Shown here: positions 35,407 to 44,166 of the stretch, piece after piece
Layout of the letters: each line of letters begins with the position of its first letter
Position numbering within the stretch: position 1 is the first letter of the stretch
Source: Vibrio natriegens NBRC 15636 = ATCC 14048 = DSM 759
GTDB taxonomy: Bacteria > Pseudomonadota > Gammaproteobacteria > Enterobacterales > Vibrionaceae
Assembly: GCF_035621455.1 (NCBI RefSeq)
Contig: NZ_CP141823.1
Location: forward strand, 744,001 to 808,000
Direction of reading: 5' to 3'
Length of the DNA stretch: 64,000 nucleotides
The notes under the pieces: model-generated
What the model was told of the DNA's origin: nothing
Seen by the model: the letters and a program-made list of their open reading frames with translations, nothing else
Database searches by the model: none
Made by a program: the position numbers and the translations under genes

Positions 35407-36390
35407 TTAGAAGTAGTAACGAGCACCGATAGTCCAGTAGTCGTTCTCATCTTCATCAATGTCGTTACCTAGATCAATTTGGTAACCTGCGAATGTATAG
35501 AATGAAGGAGTAACAGCGTACTCTGCTTGTAGTGCCATTTCGCTGTAAAGAGTGTCTAGATCATCGTCTTCCACGCCTTCGTAGTTCACGCTGAAAGTCC
35601 AATCGTTAACACCGTACGCTAAAAGTGCTTCTAGCTGAGTAGTGTCTTCTAGACCTTCAAAGAAGTATTCGTTCATACCGTATACAACTGCCGCATAAAG
35701 GCCTGAACCGTAAGAGCCGTAGTATGCTGACAAAATATGTGAACTTGCGTTTTCTTTACCAGTTTGACCACCAAATTCAACATCACCACCGCTGTATGCG
35801 TAGCCAAGACCGAAGCCTGCTAACTCAGTGCTGATAGAAACTTGGCCACGGTCATCGTAATCACCGTTTTGACCTTGCCAACCTAGACCTAGATTGAACG
35901 CAAAGCCTTCACCGAATTGGAAACCTTTACGGTAGCTAACCATTTTTTCACCACGAGCAGAACCAAGCTCGTAGTAGTTTGAATATAGGAAGTCGTTCGC
36001 AAACGCGATTGGCAAATCAGCAACACCACCTACATCGTAGTATGGAGTCCACTGCGTACCTACAACCAGACGACCAAGTTGCTCATGCGTTGCGCCAATG
36101 TAGCCAAGACGAGTTGAAAAAGACTGATCGCCACCGTTTAGGTAGTTAAGTGCCCACTCACCTTTAGCATCAACAGTCACACCATTGCCGATGTCTTTTT
36201 TGCCAGCCACGTTGATACGAGGAGATACTTGGTGAACCTTTACGTCCTCGTCATAATACTCACCCACGCCCACAGATACATGACCGCCGATTGATAGAGA
36301 TGTACCATCGCTGTTGTAAACTTCTGCTGCGAATGCCTGTGTACCACATGCTAGTGCCGCCACTGCTACGGCTAGAGCTTTCATTTTCAT
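35407..36390 (-). CDS. Outer-membrane porin, general Gram-negative type
   Basis: 327 residues. The signal peptide is MKMKALAVAVAALACGTQAFA, cleaved before AEVYN. The mature protein is a 16-strand-type porin with alternating strands and the C-terminal aromatic YWTIGARYYF needed for BAM assembly. It resembles Vibrio OmpU/OmpC-type porins but is shorter than OmpU. The ATG at 36390 is chosen because it gives a normal signal peptide. Its promoter region carries a 102-bp inverted-repeat element. Confidence 0.85.
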   Translation of the reverse strand: MKMKALAVAVAALACGTQAFAAEVYNSDGTSLSIGGHVSVGVGEYYDEDVKVHQVSPRINVAGKKDIGNGVTVDAKGEWALNYLNGGDQSFSTRLGYIGATHEQLGRLVVGTQWTPYYDVGGVADLPIAFANDFLYSNYYELGSARGEKMVSYRKGFQFGEGFAFNLGLGWQGQNGDYDDRGQVSISTELAGFGLGYAYSGGDVEFGGQTGKENASSHILSAYYGSYGSGLYAAVVYGMNEYFFEGLEDTTQLEALLAYGVNDWTFSVNYEGVEDDDLDTLYSEMALQAEYAVTPSFYTFAGYQIDLGNDIDEDENDYWTIGARYYF

Positions 36391-36694
36391 TGTTAACATC
36401 CATATAGTTGTTTGTGCCGATTCGTTCAAAAACAGAATAACCCTGCATCATTTGCAACGAACAGATAACAAGGTAGTAATGAAATTTAAATAAAACAAAC
36501 AACTTATTATGCAACCAATCCACTCATTGATTAATATATGAACAATGTCACATAAAAATAGTGAACTTTTCATTCATATGCATAAAATTTGTGCTTTTTG
36601 CGTGCTACTTCTCTCAATGTACCGATATCTATTAATTTTAATTCTATCAATAGAAAAATATTGGCTGATACCTTTGCAGTATGATGTGTTATTA

Positions 36695-36796
36695 AGTAAA
36701 AATCAGTGAGTTTGGATTAATGATCTTTGTCTAACCAATACAGAGCTTTGTATCGAAATCAGCCTAGTTTGTTAGATAAATTCGCTGATTTTTACT
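36695..36796. repeat. 102-bp interrupted palindromic element
   Basis: AGTAAAAATCAG (36695-36706) is repeated exactly inverted at 36785-36796, with homology continuing a few bases inward (GA-TTT). Inside, TTTGTCTAAC and GTTAGATAAA form a second imperfect pair. It lies between the porin promoter and the terminator of the TonB2 operon. It could be a decayed MITE or an RNA structure. Confidence 0.45.
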
Positions 36797-36873
36797 GATC
36801 TGACACAGGCTCCTCAGTCTAAATCTCTTGCATAAATGCTGTAGATTATTGGAAATATGGAGGGTTAAAATGC

Positions 36874-36905
36874 AAAAAAGCCCGAGTGTTACCTCGAGCT
36901 TTTTG
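36874..36905. terminator. Terminator after the TonB2 operon
   Basis: AAAAAAGCCCGAG pairs with CTCGAGCTTTTT (one mismatch) over six bases. T tracts on both strands. Confidence 0.8.
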
Positions 36906-36923
36906 AGTGTTCTTGACAGCTAT

Positions 36924-38096
36924 CTAAGAATTTAAACTGGATTCTGCTTTACGAAGTTGAGACAAATAAGTCACCCAACTTTTTGCCTGATCGGATGGCT
37001 TCATTTCATAAGATCGTTTCGCGTTTGCGAGCGCATCATCAATTCGCTTCAACTTGTAATAAACCCGAGCTTTGATAAGCGCGACGTCAGATGGTCTGCC
37101 AGAAACGTCATCCAAAACGGCCAATGCCTGTTGGTACTGCCCTTCCTGTACGAGTAGCTGAGAGTAGTTCCAGTTGTACTGTGAGTCGAGTTTCGCGGCT
37201 ATACGCCAGCTATCTATCGACTTATCCCACTCTTTGGCCATTTGCCAGTACGTCGCTTGCTGAGCTTTCAATTTACTGTCTGAATTAATCTCATTGAGCT
37301 CATCCAAGACCAACGCAGCACGTTCTGGAATTCCTCGATTTGCATACAGCTGCGCTAACAGCTTCAAATCATCCTGGCTGAGTTCGACACCTTGAAGCTT
37401 AGCAAGAGCCAAAGAATCTAAAGCACGCTTATTATCATTAATGCGGAGATGTAAAGCGACCAGTTGACGCCACCATTCCACACGTGCAGGTTCAATCGCA
37501 ATCAAACGCTTTATTGTGCCAATCGCTGGCTTCCACTTTTTGAGTTCCAGCTCAGCAGAAAGCTTGATCGAAAGCGGGCCTGTCTTGTCTGGCTGCCCAA
37601 ACTGCTCATAGCGCCCCATGGCTGAAATCACTTTATTCCACTCTCTTTGTTGGTAATGCGACTGTGCTATACGCAACCAAACATCATGGGCTTTCTGGTT
37701 TTTTGGCACGGTCTTACTTAACGCATAATAGTGCGGTAACGCCTTGGAAAACTGTTGTTCGTTAAGCAGCATATCAGCCAGCATCTTACGGGTTTGCCAC
37801 GCCTGTTCATCCTGCAACAAACCACTGTTCACTGCATACTCAAGTTGTTTAATTGCAGGCTTAATTTGCTGATTTTGCCAATAGAAAATACCCAACATAC
37901 GAGCGACAAAAGCCTGATCATAGCCACGAGAAAGATCTAATCCTTCAAGTGTAGAAATGGCCTCTTTGAGGTTATCTTCCTGCGCCATAGCATGCGCCCG
38001 CTGGACACGGGAAGCCGTGTACTGACTTAACTCGTTAGCGGTGGTCGTAAAAGCGCTTAAGCATAAGACGGCACCAATTAGGAATTTCTTCATCAT
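36924..38096 (-). CDS. TPR-repeat periplasmic protein of the TonB2 operon
   Basis: 390 residues. A signal peptide (MKKFLIGAVLCLSAFTTTA) precedes a solenoid of about eight TPR-like helix pairs (for example AFVARMLGIFYWQNQQIKPAIKQLEYAV and PSDVALIKARVYYKLKRIDDALANAKRSYEMKPS). It is the last gene of the operon and overlaps tonB2 by four bases (ATGA). Its counterpart in V. cholerae (VC1543 position) is always found with TonB2; a scaffold role in the periplasm is likely, but the mechanism is unknown. Confidence 0.85.
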   Translation of the reverse strand: MMKKFLIGAVLCLSAFTTTANELSQYTASRVQRAHAMAQEDNLKEAISTLEGLDLSRGYDQAFVARMLGIFYWQNQQIKPAIKQLEYAVNSGLLQDEQAWQTRKMLADMLLNEQQFSKALPHYYALSKTVPKNQKAHDVWLRIAQSHYQQREWNKVISAMGRYEQFGQPDKTGPLSIKLSAELELKKWKPAIGTIKRLIAIEPARVEWWRQLVALHLRINDNKRALDSLALAKLQGVELSQDDLKLLAQLYANRGIPERAALVLDELNEINSDSKLKAQQATYWQMAKEWDKSIDSWRIAAKLDSQYNWNYSQLLVQEGQYQQALAVLDDVSGRPSDVALIKARVYYKLKRIDDALANAKRSYEMKPSDQAKSWVTYLSQLRKAESSLNS

Positions 38097-38713
38097 TTCG
38101 GTAACTTGAACTCCAGTCTTACGGTCTGCCCAAACTGCTCGATTGACACACCATTCTCAACTTTTGGCTGATATTTCCAATTTCTAAGCGCACGTATCGA
38201 CTCACGCTCAAACATGCGGCTTGGCTCAGCTTCAACCACTTCAATATCTTTTGGACGGCCAGTCGCGTCAATAGTAAAGCGCAACACCACGTAACCTTCT
38301 ACCTTACGTTTCTGAGCTTTGCTCGGATAGCGAGGTTCCACGCGATAAAGAGGTAGCGCTTGTTGGTTACCCATCGTGCCTTTTAGATTTGGCGCACTAA
38401 TCGCAATACCATCCAACGCCGTATTGAGCCCCAAAGCGCTGGTCGGTGTGACTTGGCTCATCGGCTCAACTTGCGTGTTCGCTTGAGACAAATCCATCGG
38501 CTCTGGTGCTTTCGGCGGCTCAGGCGGCTCTGGAACCGAGCGTTGACGACGCTGTATGTCTGCATCGTTTTCCACCATCACCATGTCAAAGCGAACCGCT
38601 TCAGAAGCTTTGGGCGCACGCTGGTTGCCATTGTCTACCATCCACGCCATAAAGCTAAACAAGCTGACTGAAATCAACAAAGACAAAGGTAATGCAAGTA
38701 ACAGCCTACCCAT
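38093..38713 (-). CDS. tonB2: Energy transducer TonB2
   Basis: 206 residues, shorter than classical TonB as expected for Vibrio TonB2. A single N-terminal membrane anchor (LLLALPLSLLISVSLFSFMAWMV) is followed by a short proline-rich linker (PEPPEPPKAPEP) and a C-terminal TonB domain (PRYPSKAQKRKVEGYVVLRFTI ... RNWKYQP). It spans the periplasm to transmit proton-motive energy to outer-membrane receptors. It overlaps exbD2 by one base. Confidence 0.93.
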   Translation of the reverse strand: MGRLLLALPLSLLISVSLFSFMAWMVDNGNQRAPKASEAVRFDMVMVENDADIQRRQRSVPEPPEPPKAPEPMDLSQANTQVEPMSQVTPTSALGLNTALDGIAISAPNLKGTMGNQQALPLYRVEPRYPSKAQKRKVEGYVVLRFTIDATGRPKDIEVVEAEPSRMFERESIRALRNWKYQPKVENGVSIEQFGQTVRLEFKLPK

Positions 38714-39117
38714 TAAGGTGTCTCCGCTGCCAATGCAATGTTCTTAACGCCTGCGCCTTTTGCTGCGTCCATTACTTTTACAACCGTACCATTATAAGCA
38801 TGCTCATCCGCTTGGATGACAAGTGATGCATCAGGCTGATCAAGCAGCAAATGCTCGATAGACGCTTCTACACGCTCGATATCGACCAAACGCTTGTCAA
38901 TATACACATCGTTTGCTGCCGTTACCGCTATGAAAATACCAGCATCTTTCTGGCTCACCACGTTTGAAGCCTGCGGGCGATTGACTTCTACCCCTGACTC
39001 ACGAACAAATGAGCTAGTAACAATAAAGAAAATCAACATGATGAACACGATATCAAGCATGGATGTTAAATCGACTTGAGCTTCGTCTTGTTGATTAGGT
39101 CTGCGTCCGAGTCTCAC
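38713..39117 (-). CDS. exbD2: Biopolymer transport protein ExbD2
   Basis: 134 residues. One membrane helix (VDLTSMLDIVFIMLIFFIVTSSF) contains the essential Asp of the ExbD/TolR proton channel (TSMLDIVF). The periplasmic domain follows. It overlaps exbB2 by four bases and tonB2 by one, so the three are translationally coupled. Confidence 0.93.
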   Translation of the reverse strand: MRLGRRPNQQDEAQVDLTSMLDIVFIMLIFFIVTSSFVRESGVEVNRPQASNVVSQKDAGIFIAVTAANDVYIDKRLVDIERVEASIEHLLLDQPDASLVIQADEHAYNGTVVKVMDAAKGAGVKNIALAAETP

Positions 39118-39668
39118 TTCTGACTCCTTAAAGATTGTTCTAATTGGATGGCTCTGCGTTCACACACTTTGCTTAATCGTGCATGAATAAACATCCCCGC
39201 CAACGCCGCTACCATTCCAGCCATAGTCGGTAAAGTGGCAAGCGAGATACCTGAAGCCATCAATTTGGGATTGCTGCTGCCCTGTGAAGCCATCACATCA
39301 AACACGGTAATCATGCCCGTCACCGTGCCTAACAAGCCAAGCATTGGGCAAATAGCCACAAGCAATTTGATCGTTGATAAGTTCTGACGCAATTCAATCT
39401 GCGCCTTTGCAATCCATCCTTCGCGGATTTGATGCGCGTACCAAGAGTGATGTTCTGACCTTGCCAGCCACTGATCACGAAGCTCTGCTTTTACTTTAGG
39501 AAAAACCGTAGTCAGGTAAATGACCCGCTCCATGACCAATAACCAGCACACCGCAACCACGGCAGCCAGCCACCATAAGATTTGGCCACCTTGCTGCATA
39601 AAGCTCATCAAGGTTGTGGCCCAATCTTCACTGATCAAACCCAATGTGTTGAGTAAGATCTGCTCCAT
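39114..39668 (-). CDS. exbB2: MotA/TolQ/ExbB proton channel protein ExbB2
   Basis: 184 residues with three membrane helices (WLAAVVAVCWLLVMERVIYL, LLVAICPMLGLLGTVTGMITVF, LATLPTMAGMVAALAGMFIHARL) and the family's GLLGTVTGMI motif. It pairs with ExbD2 to form the proton-driven motor. It overlaps ttpC by one base. Confidence 0.93.
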   Translation of the reverse strand: MEQILLNTLGLISEDWATTLMSFMQQGGQILWWLAAVVAVCWLLVMERVIYLTTVFPKVKAELRDQWLARSEHHSWYAHQIREGWIAKAQIELRQNLSTIKLLVAICPMLGLLGTVTGMITVFDVMASQGSSNPKLMASGISLATLPTMAGMVAALAGMFIHARLSKVCERRAIQLEQSLRSQK

Positions 39669-41035
39669 TACGCTGCATTCTCCGCGACAGTGTTCACTTT
39701 ATTCATTCCTTTCGGCATATCGCGCTCGGCCTGTTCTGCGACTAAGCCGATGCCTTGCTTCTCAAGAATATTGCGAATATTTTCTGCTTGTGAACTCAAC
39801 ACATTGTGAGCCAGAAGCAGAGGCATTGCAGCAACCAGACCAAGTACTGTCGTTACCAGCGCCATTGAAATACCACCAGCCATGACTTTTGGATCACCGT
39901 TACCAAACTGAGTGATCACCTGAAAGGTTTCGATCATGCCTGTTACGGTTCCAAGCAGACCAAGCATAGGAGCCAGTGCCGCCAGTAGTTTCAGCATCGA
40001 CAAGCCTTTTTCCAGATGCGTCTGTTCATCAACCACCGCTTCAAGAAGACGCAATTCTAATGCTTCCACACTGCGGTGTTTGTCTTTCTGATACACCGCA
40101 AGGACACGGCCTAACGGATTATCTTGTGGCTGAGCAGGGCTCTTCAGTTGCTGTGCGATCTTCTGACGTGCAATCATTAGTGATACACCACGAACGAGCG
40201 CAATGATCAAACCAATCGCAAGTAGACCGAGGATGATCTTACCCACGACACCACCAGCGCTGAGGCGATCTTGCAGGGTTGGCGAGTTCGCAAGTTGCTC
40301 CAAAAGGATACCGCGTGATGGATCAATAACGATGCTTTCTAGTTCGCCCGAAGTGAGTGTGCTTGCTGTCGGACCATTTTCAGGCTGACGAAGGTAGTTA
40401 ACCGCATCGCCACGCTGACCATTCCAGTTCACATAACCGTTGTCATCCAGTAACGCCATCGCGCCCAGGCGAGCGCCCGAAATCGTCTGCTCACGACCTT
40501 CACCATCCAGCAATGTGAACGAAACATTCGCGAGTTCACCACTTGCCTTCACCTGCTCTTCCATGCTGCGCCACATGGCCTGAAGCTGTGACAAAGTAGG
40601 CAAAGAGGTCGCAGCAACAATCGCCTCGATGTCTTTCTGGTAAGTGTTGCGGTCAACACCCGTTACGGAATGTTTAAGCTCAGATTCAAGTTCTTTTGCA
40701 TTCTGACGTACAACACCGAATAGCTCGCCAAGGCTGCCTGTCTCTAAACGAAGTTTCTCTTCAAGTTGTGCCAATTCAGCTTCATTTTCACTGAACGTCG
40801 CGCTTAAAGCGTCTGCTTCAGCTTGCAAAGCTGCACGCTCTGCAGCCAGTTGATTTTTAAGCGACTGCAACTGTTGTTCTGATTGTTTAAAACCGGCTTC
40901 ACGCGTTACGTTGTGTGATTGCTGTTGACGATTTTCCTGCTGCGCTTTTTGCATCAAAGTGTCGCTGGCAAATGTGGTGTGAGGCATCAACGCAGCGCCT
41001 GAGATTAATGCAACCGATAACCATTTTTTGATCAT
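39668..41035 (-). CDS. ttpC: TonB2-associated protein TtpC (TolQ-like with long N-terminal domain)
   Basis: 455 residues. A signal peptide is followed by a coiled coil (about residues 40-110, EQQLQSLKNQLAAERAALQAEADAL) and a periplasmic domain, then an ExbB-like channel domain with GLLGTVTGMIETF and GISMALVTTVLGLVAAMPLLLAHN. In V. anguillarum and V. cholerae TtpC is required for TonB2- but not TonB1-dependent uptake. It abuts the DUF3450 gene (stop and start adjacent). Confidence 0.9.
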   Translation of the reverse strand: MIKKWLSVALISGAALMPHTTFASDTLMQKAQQENRQQQSHNVTREAGFKQSEQQLQSLKNQLAAERAALQAEADALSATFSENEAELAQLEEKLRLETGSLGELFGVVRQNAKELESELKHSVTGVDRNTYQKDIEAIVAATSLPTLSQLQAMWRSMEEQVKASGELANVSFTLLDGEGREQTISGARLGAMALLDDNGYVNWNGQRGDAVNYLRQPENGPTASTLTSGELESIVIDPSRGILLEQLANSPTLQDRLSAGGVVGKIILGLLAIGLIIALVRGVSLMIARQKIAQQLKSPAQPQDNPLGRVLAVYQKDKHRSVEALELRLLEAVVDEQTHLEKGLSMLKLLAALAPMLGLLGTVTGMIETFQVITQFGNGDPKVMAGGISMALVTTVLGLVAAMPLLLAHNVLSSQAENIRNILEKQGIGLVAEQAERDMPKGMNKVNTVAENAA

Positions 41036-41803
41036 TTATTTGCCCTCCGCAACGGTCAGCGACACTGGCAACGTTAACATGCTCGGTGCGATTTGTTTGT
41101 TTGCCATGGCAAACGCTTTGTCCAATTCTGTTTTTTGGTCAGAACCAAGTGGCTGCCAGGCTTTTTGCTGTTGCGACCAACTCCAGAACGTTTCTCCGGA
41201 TAAGCTACGTGCGATCAACGATATTCGACCTAAATAAAGGACGTCAGCCTCGACTTTTTCGTTTGCAGATAAATCAATCTTGCCTTGGTAAACGCCAAGT
41301 CGAGTGCCGTAATCCATTTCGATTTGGTACGCTTCCAGGATTCGGCGAAACTTTTCTGCATCGGCAACATCCGCACGAGTCATCATCGAATCAAGCTTCG
41401 CAATACGCTCTTCGCGTTGTGCTTTACGAATCGGCTTATCGTTCGCCACGATCTCTTTTAACCCGTCAAGCATGTGATACATCAACGGCACAACACCTTG
41501 GCGAGTGTGCGCAATCTGCTCAATTTGATCATTCAAGTTGTCTACTTCTTGATTCTGACTATTCACAAGACTGGTAAGGTGATCGCGATAAATCTTTAAA
41601 TTGCTGACTTCTTCTTGCAACTGTTCGATTTCTGCCTCCAAGGTCAACGCCTTTTCCGCACTGGTATCAATGCGTTTTTGACTAGCCGCGGATGCTTGAT
41701 TGGTTTTACTTTGCACTGCTTGTGCACCGCTGAGATTTTCCGCGTGAACGGGAATCAAAACCGATGAAATCAACAGAGCGATACTTGATTTAATTAGATT
41801 CAT
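41036..41803 (-). CDS. DUF3450 periplasmic coiled-coil protein, TonB2 operon
   Basis: 255 residues. Signal peptide (SIALLISSVLIPVHA|EN), a long coiled coil (LTLEAEIEQLQEEVSNLKIYRDHLTSLVNSQNQEVDNLNDQ) and the DUF3450 body (PLMYHMLDGLKEIVANDKPIR; GTRLGVYQGKIDL; VLYLGRISLIARSL). It is the first gene of the six-gene TonB2 block in Vibrio and a probable periplasmic partner of TtpC. It starts 73 bp after the receptor gene ends, without a terminator between. Confidence 0.88.
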   Translation of the reverse strand: MNLIKSSIALLISSVLIPVHAENLSGAQAVQSKTNQASAASQKRIDTSAEKALTLEAEIEQLQEEVSNLKIYRDHLTSLVNSQNQEVDNLNDQIEQIAHTRQGVVPLMYHMLDGLKEIVANDKPIRKAQREERIAKLDSMMTRADVADAEKFRRILEAYQIEMDYGTRLGVYQGKIDLSANEKVEADVLYLGRISLIARSLSGETFWSWSQQQKAWQPLGSDQKTELDKAFAMANKQIAPSMLTLPVSLTVAEGK

Positions 41804-41876
41804 ACGAGTTTAAATGCTATTTCCTAAAACGACTAAAGGGGAATACGACCCTTCCCCTTTATTAATCAGATTGTTA

Positions 41877-43958
41877 TCAGTACTTAAACTGGATTGTCGC
41901 CATGTAGTTTCGGCCTTCACCAACCACTACACCGTTCGCTCCTTCATACTCTAGAGGGTCGGTACTACCACCACCTGCTAAGTACTCAGTATCAAATAGG
42001 TTTTCTACATTGAATCGAGCAATAATATCCAAGTTTTCGTCGTACTTATGCTTGTATGACACACCCATATCAATGCGTGCATACCCATCTTTTTCGAAGG
42101 TATTCGCTGCATCTCCGTAGCGATCACCTTCATAAATCAAACCTAGGTTTAGGTTAGTGTTGTCTTGCACTTTATAGCTAGACCAAACACTCGCCGAAAA
42201 CTCAGGTACATCTGCCGGACGATTACCTTTGTAACTTTTACTTTGTGTAATCTCTGCATCTAAATACATTGCAGAAGCCGTAAGCGACAACTTATCCGTC
42301 ACAAAGCCCTGCGCTAGGATTTCTGCTCCACGGTGAACTTGCTCACCATCTTGCGTAATCGTCTCTTTGCCCGGATTATTTGGCGCATCAACCGTTAGCT
42401 TTACGTTCTCTAAGGTGATATCAAATAAAGCGCCTGTTAAGTAAAGACGTTGATCAAACAACTCCCACTTAGTACCAACTTCGTAAGAAATGCCGCGTTC
42501 TGCGTCTAGTTCTTCACCATCGTTAGTATAATCCTCACCATTTACCTGCCCTTGTGGCATAAAACTTTCAGAGTATTGCACATAAATAGAGCCATTCGAT
42601 GTTGGGTGGAAAGTCACACCAAACTTCGGAGATATTTGACTCTCTGTTAACTCATCACTGCGTTTTTCATCATAACGAACACCCGCAAGTACCTGCCAGT
42701 AATCGTTAATGGTCATCATATTTTGCGCGTAGATTCCCCAAGTATCGTATTCATTCGTTGGCCATTTTCTAGAACTGCGATAGTCAGGCTTTGGCACCGT
42801 TTCTCCCGGAGCAATCTGAGCTTCATTATGAAACGCCATAAAGCGATCGTAACTGTAATCTAAGTAGTTAGCGCCGACTAACAGTGTGTTTTCCGTACCA
42901 AATAGATCAAAGCCCGTCGTGACGTCCAAATAAGCGGTATCGAACACCCAGTTATCTGAACGATCGTTGCCACGGTGAACAATGACGTTACCTGCATCGT
43001 ATTCATTGAACTTCGGGTACGACTCTACGTCAAAACGCTCAAAGTCCTGGCGGTTGTATCCCGCTTTGACATTAACGTTCTCAACTACTTGAGCGTTAAT
43101 GTCGATGCCATAGTTTTCGACGTCGTTATCGATCTTCGACCACTGCGCATCCCAAATGTATTTGTCACCACGCACAGGCTTACCATTCACAACGTAAGCA
43201 CCTGAGTCTACGCTACCTTCATCTTTTGTACGGTCATAGTGCGCTGACACCATAACGTTTTCGGTAATGTCATACTCAGCAACTAAACCACCAACAAAAC
43301 GGTCAGTTTGAGGCTTTGTACCATCACCGTATGTTCGCCAAGAACTGTAGTTCTCCTTCGCCAAAATCGCACGAGCACGCAGCGTCTCGGCTTCGTTTAA
43401 AGAGCCACTTACATCAAGCACTGTACGTGAATGCTCGTTTGAACCGATGTCCTGGCTCAGGCTTACTTGTGTTTTGGCTGTTGGCTTCTTGGAAACCATG
43501 TTTACTAAACCACCCGGCTCAGACTTACCGTAAAGCAGACCAGACGGACCTTTTAAAACTTCAACACGCTCTAAAAGCTCAATTGGCTGACGGTAATGTG
43601 ACCAGTGTTGGCGACCATCTTTTAGAAAACCATCAGAACTACTTAGTTCAAATCCACGAAGCGAGAAACGTTCACGGTTACGACTAGTGCCGCCAGCGCT
43701 TACACTCGCGTCATTACGCAGTACTTCACCCAGCGTACTCGCTCGTTGCTCATCAATCACGGTTTCGTCAATGACGGCAACTTGTCCCGGAGTTTCTAGC
43801 TGCGTCATTTCCATACGCATCGCTGTACTGTTGGTATCCGCTTTGTAGCCGAACTCGCGTCCTTCAACAACTAGATGCTCATCCGTTTGAATTTCTGCCA
43901 CTGCTGGTGCTGCTAACACCGCACCGATCACTAATGCCAAATGGCTCTTAGTAAACAT
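41877..43958 (-). CDS. TonB-dependent siderophore receptor
   Basis: 693 residues. Signal peptide (SHLALVIGAVLAAPAVA), a TonB-box/plug region (TPGQVAVIDETVIDEQRASTLGEVLRNDASV; RFSLRGFELSSSDGFLKDG; VEVLKGPSGLLYGKSEPGGLVNMVSKKP) and a 22-strand barrel ending in NYMATIQFKY. It belongs to the ferric hydroxamate/catecholate receptor class (FpvA/FhuE-like); the exact siderophore cannot be read from sequence. A Fur-box-like site lies 82 bp upstream. It is followed directly by the TonB2 operon and preceded by a two-component system, an arrangement recalling the PeuRS-PeuA enterobactin system of V. parahaemolyticus. Confidence 0.9.
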   Translation of the reverse strand: MFTKSHLALVIGAVLAAPAVAEIQTDEHLVVEGREFGYKADTNSTAMRMEMTQLETPGQVAVIDETVIDEQRASTLGEVLRNDASVSAGGTSRNRERFSLRGFELSSSDGFLKDGRQHWSHYRQPIELLERVEVLKGPSGLLYGKSEPGGLVNMVSKKPTAKTQVSLSQDIGSNEHSRTVLDVSGSLNEAETLRARAILAKENYSSWRTYGDGTKPQTDRFVGGLVAEYDITENVMVSAHYDRTKDEGSVDSGAYVVNGKPVRGDKYIWDAQWSKIDNDVENYGIDINAQVVENVNVKAGYNRQDFERFDVESYPKFNEYDAGNVIVHRGNDRSDNWVFDTAYLDVTTGFDLFGTENTLLVGANYLDYSYDRFMAFHNEAQIAPGETVPKPDYRSSRKWPTNEYDTWGIYAQNMMTINDYWQVLAGVRYDEKRSDELTESQISPKFGVTFHPTSNGSIYVQYSESFMPQGQVNGEDYTNDGEELDAERGISYEVGTKWELFDQRLYLTGALFDITLENVKLTVDAPNNPGKETITQDGEQVHRGAEILAQGFVTDKLSLTASAMYLDAEITQSKSYKGNRPADVPEFSASVWSSYKVQDNTNLNLGLIYEGDRYGDAANTFEKDGYARIDMGVSYKHKYDENLDIIARFNVENLFDTEYLAGGGSTDPLEYEGANGVVVGEGRNYMATIQFKY

Positions 43959-44039
43959 ATACTTTCACTCCGATTGTGTTTCGGGTCGCACATACAATGA
44001 ATGTGATTCCCTCTTATTTATATCGCGAGTGAATATAAG

Positions 44040-44054
44040 TGATAAGTATTACCA
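44040..44054. promoter_or_regulatory. Fur-box-like site upstream of the TonB-dependent receptor
   Basis: TGATAAG-T-ATTACCA matches the 7-1-7 Fur consensus TGATAAT-N-ATTATCA at 12 of 14 positions. Its location, 82 bp upstream of the start codon, suits repression under iron-replete conditions. Confidence 0.65.
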
Positions 44055-44166
44055 TTTGCATTAAATTTACATTCTTTGCATTTGCAGGATTTTGTAAAGA
44101 ACTATTGGATGACGAATTATTCATACGAGATCTAGATCACAAAAAGCTTGGCCGCATCATGTCGTA

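Noticed and set aside
39520-39885. 121-codon plus-strand frame
   Set aside because: Antisense shadow of exbB2/ttpC, whose membrane and channel motifs are unambiguous.
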